Position numbers and translations under genes: made by a program. Positions 22,373 to 22,892 of a DNA stretch of 22,892 nt are shown here, in pieces; the stretch's first letter is position 1; each line of letters starts with the position of its first letter. The notes beneath the pieces are model-generated. The model ran no database searches, was not told the origin of the DNA, and saw only the letters and a list, made by a program, of their open reading frames with translations. Source of the stretch: Nitrososphaerales archaeon (GTDB taxonomy: Archaea; Thermoproteota; Nitrososphaeria; Nitrososphaerales; CADDZS01); the NCBI GenBank assembly GCA_030043455.1, contig JASHXQ010000187.1:1-22892 (forward strand), given 5' to 3'.

Positions 22373-22404
22373 AATTTCAAAACGAGAATTTCAAAAAAAT
22401 TCTC
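22373..22404. repeat. Direct and inverted repeats in the gcvPA / surface-protein gap
   Basis: AATTTCAAAA occurs at 22373-22382 and again at 22387-22396, 14 bases apart. GAGAATTT (22384-22391) and AAATTCTC (22397-22404) form perfect 8-base inverted arms with a 5-base spacer. The cluster lies between the two divergent promoters and could be a regulator site, though the region is AT-rich. Confidence 0.35.
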
Positions 22405-22453
22405 TGAAATACAATCATGAAGCTAAACATGGTTCGAAGTTTTTCCCGAAAGT

Positions 22454-22460
22454 CTTTAAT
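22454..22460 (+). promoter_or_regulatory. Probable TATA-like element of the edge surface-protein gene
   Basis: CTTTAAT about 45 bases before the TTG at 22502. Transcription would start near 22484, just ahead of GGAG at 22489-22492. Confidence 0.3.
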
Positions 22461-22501
22461 GCCATTTTTGGAAATCGAATTTTTCACCGGAGTTTGTCGT
22501 T

Positions 22502-22892
22502 TTGCGCTTTAAGACGCCGTTTTTGATGGCGTTCCTTGTCGCGTTTATCACTTTTAGCTTCTTGCCAGTTGCATTTTCAAACGCCACGACATCGCCCGGG
22601 ACCGTTCACGGCAACTGGATCAATAGTACAGTCACCTTCAATACGTATGGACAGTTTTCAGTAAATGAGACGCTTTATCAGACGACAAACAGCACGAACA
22701 GCCTAACCTCCATCACGTTGGGATTTCCCCGGGCGTTTCAAGGGCACATTGCTGATCTTGAGGTCAGGGGTCAGACCGGAAATTCTAGTGTATCCGTTTC
22801 GGAGTCGACAGGCGTAGGTCCGAATCAAACAGTGACAATGTCTCTTTCCATTTCTCCTGCCCTTCCTGCGGGTCAAAACTCGAGCGTAGAAC
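22502..22892 (+). CDS. Secreted surface protein, N-terminal part (cut by window end)
   Basis: Open frame running off the right edge: 130 codons and one base. It starts with a Sec-type signal: basic MRFKTP, then a hydrophobic stretch (about residues 7-25, with MAFLVAFITFSFLPVAF), and a likely cleavage near SNA at 26-28. The exported part is Ser/Thr/Asn-rich with many N-x-S/T sequons (NAT, NST, NET, NST, NSS, NQT, NSS), as in N-glycosylated archaeal surface or S-layer-like proteins. TTG start at 22502, with GGAG at 22489-22492 nine bases upstream; an ATG nine codons in is less suited to the signal. Family not recognised; function unknown. Confidence 0.75.
   Translation, partial: MRFKTPFLMAFLVAFITFSFLPVAFSNATTSPGTVHGNWINSTVTFNTYGQFSVNETLYQTTNSTNSLTSITLGFPRAFQGHIADLEVRGQTGNSSVSVSESTGVGPNQTVTMSLSISPALPAGQNSSVE

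Noticed and set aside
22425..22445. GGTTCGAAG near 22434, resembling a tRNA B box
   Set aside because: The final base expected to be C is missing and no acceptor or anticodon stem can be built around it.

Overview
The window is almost entirely archaeal core-gene DNA. It best fits a member of the Thaumarchaeota/Nitrososphaerota side of the TACK archaea. Evidence: archaeal/eukaryal-type ribosomal proteins (L21e, L31e, L39e, S19e), Rpo4, SRP54, aIF5A with a hypusine site, Nob1, Nep1, Pus10, RNase P Rpp21, an F420:NADPH oxidoreductase-like gene, and a divergent FtsZ homologue of the kind known from that phylum. The lineage is inferred from gene content and motifs; no database search was possible. 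A separate glycine decarboxylase gene pair and the bacterial-type GrpE-DnaK-DnaJ set add metabolic and chaperone functions. About half of the protein genes appear to start with TTG.

Layout. Minus strand 13-2160: rpl21e - rpo4 - DUF655 - ksgA, a translation/transcription operon read right to left from a promoter near 2200. Plus strand 2319-9911: dph6, srp54, pus10, then (after a 354-base gap with a candidate operator and TATA box) grpE - dnaK - dnaJ. Minus 9922-10320: aIF5A, converging on dnaJ. Plus 10478-12026: NAD kinase and Nob1, with a 226-base gap that holds a protein-like antisense stretch. Minus 12054-12731: F420 oxidoreductase. Plus 12867-13535: an unknown four-helix membrane protein whose 3' end runs 119 bases into the convergent nep1 gene (13417-14118). 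Plus 14362-17444: a tRNA methylthiotransferase (e-MtaB type), the FtsZ-like protein and an ASCH-domain protein. Minus 17441-19398: rnp4, then rps19e - pdcd5 - rpl39e - rpl31e, with rpl39e only 51 codons long. Minus 19406-22306: gcvPA - gcvPB, directly upstream of rnp4. At the right edge (22502 onward, plus) a secreted, sequon-rich surface protein begins and is cut by the window end.

Most genes serve ribosome production and translation: rRNA modification and maturation (KsgA, Nep1, Nob1), tRNA modification (Pus10, e-MtaB), eEF2 modification (Dph6), elongation (aIF5A), protein targeting (SRP54) and folding (DnaK system). I found no mobile element, CRISPR array, tRNA or rRNA gene. No clear new multi-gene system is visible. 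The items most worth a second look are regulatory or sequence anomalies: a hairpin that places the nep1 start codon in its loop, an inverted repeat enclosing the L21e TATA box, an inverted repeat upstream of grpE, an FtsZ lacking its catalytic motifs, a KsgA with a changed motif IV, and an L31e with a long Ala/Pro/Lys tail.
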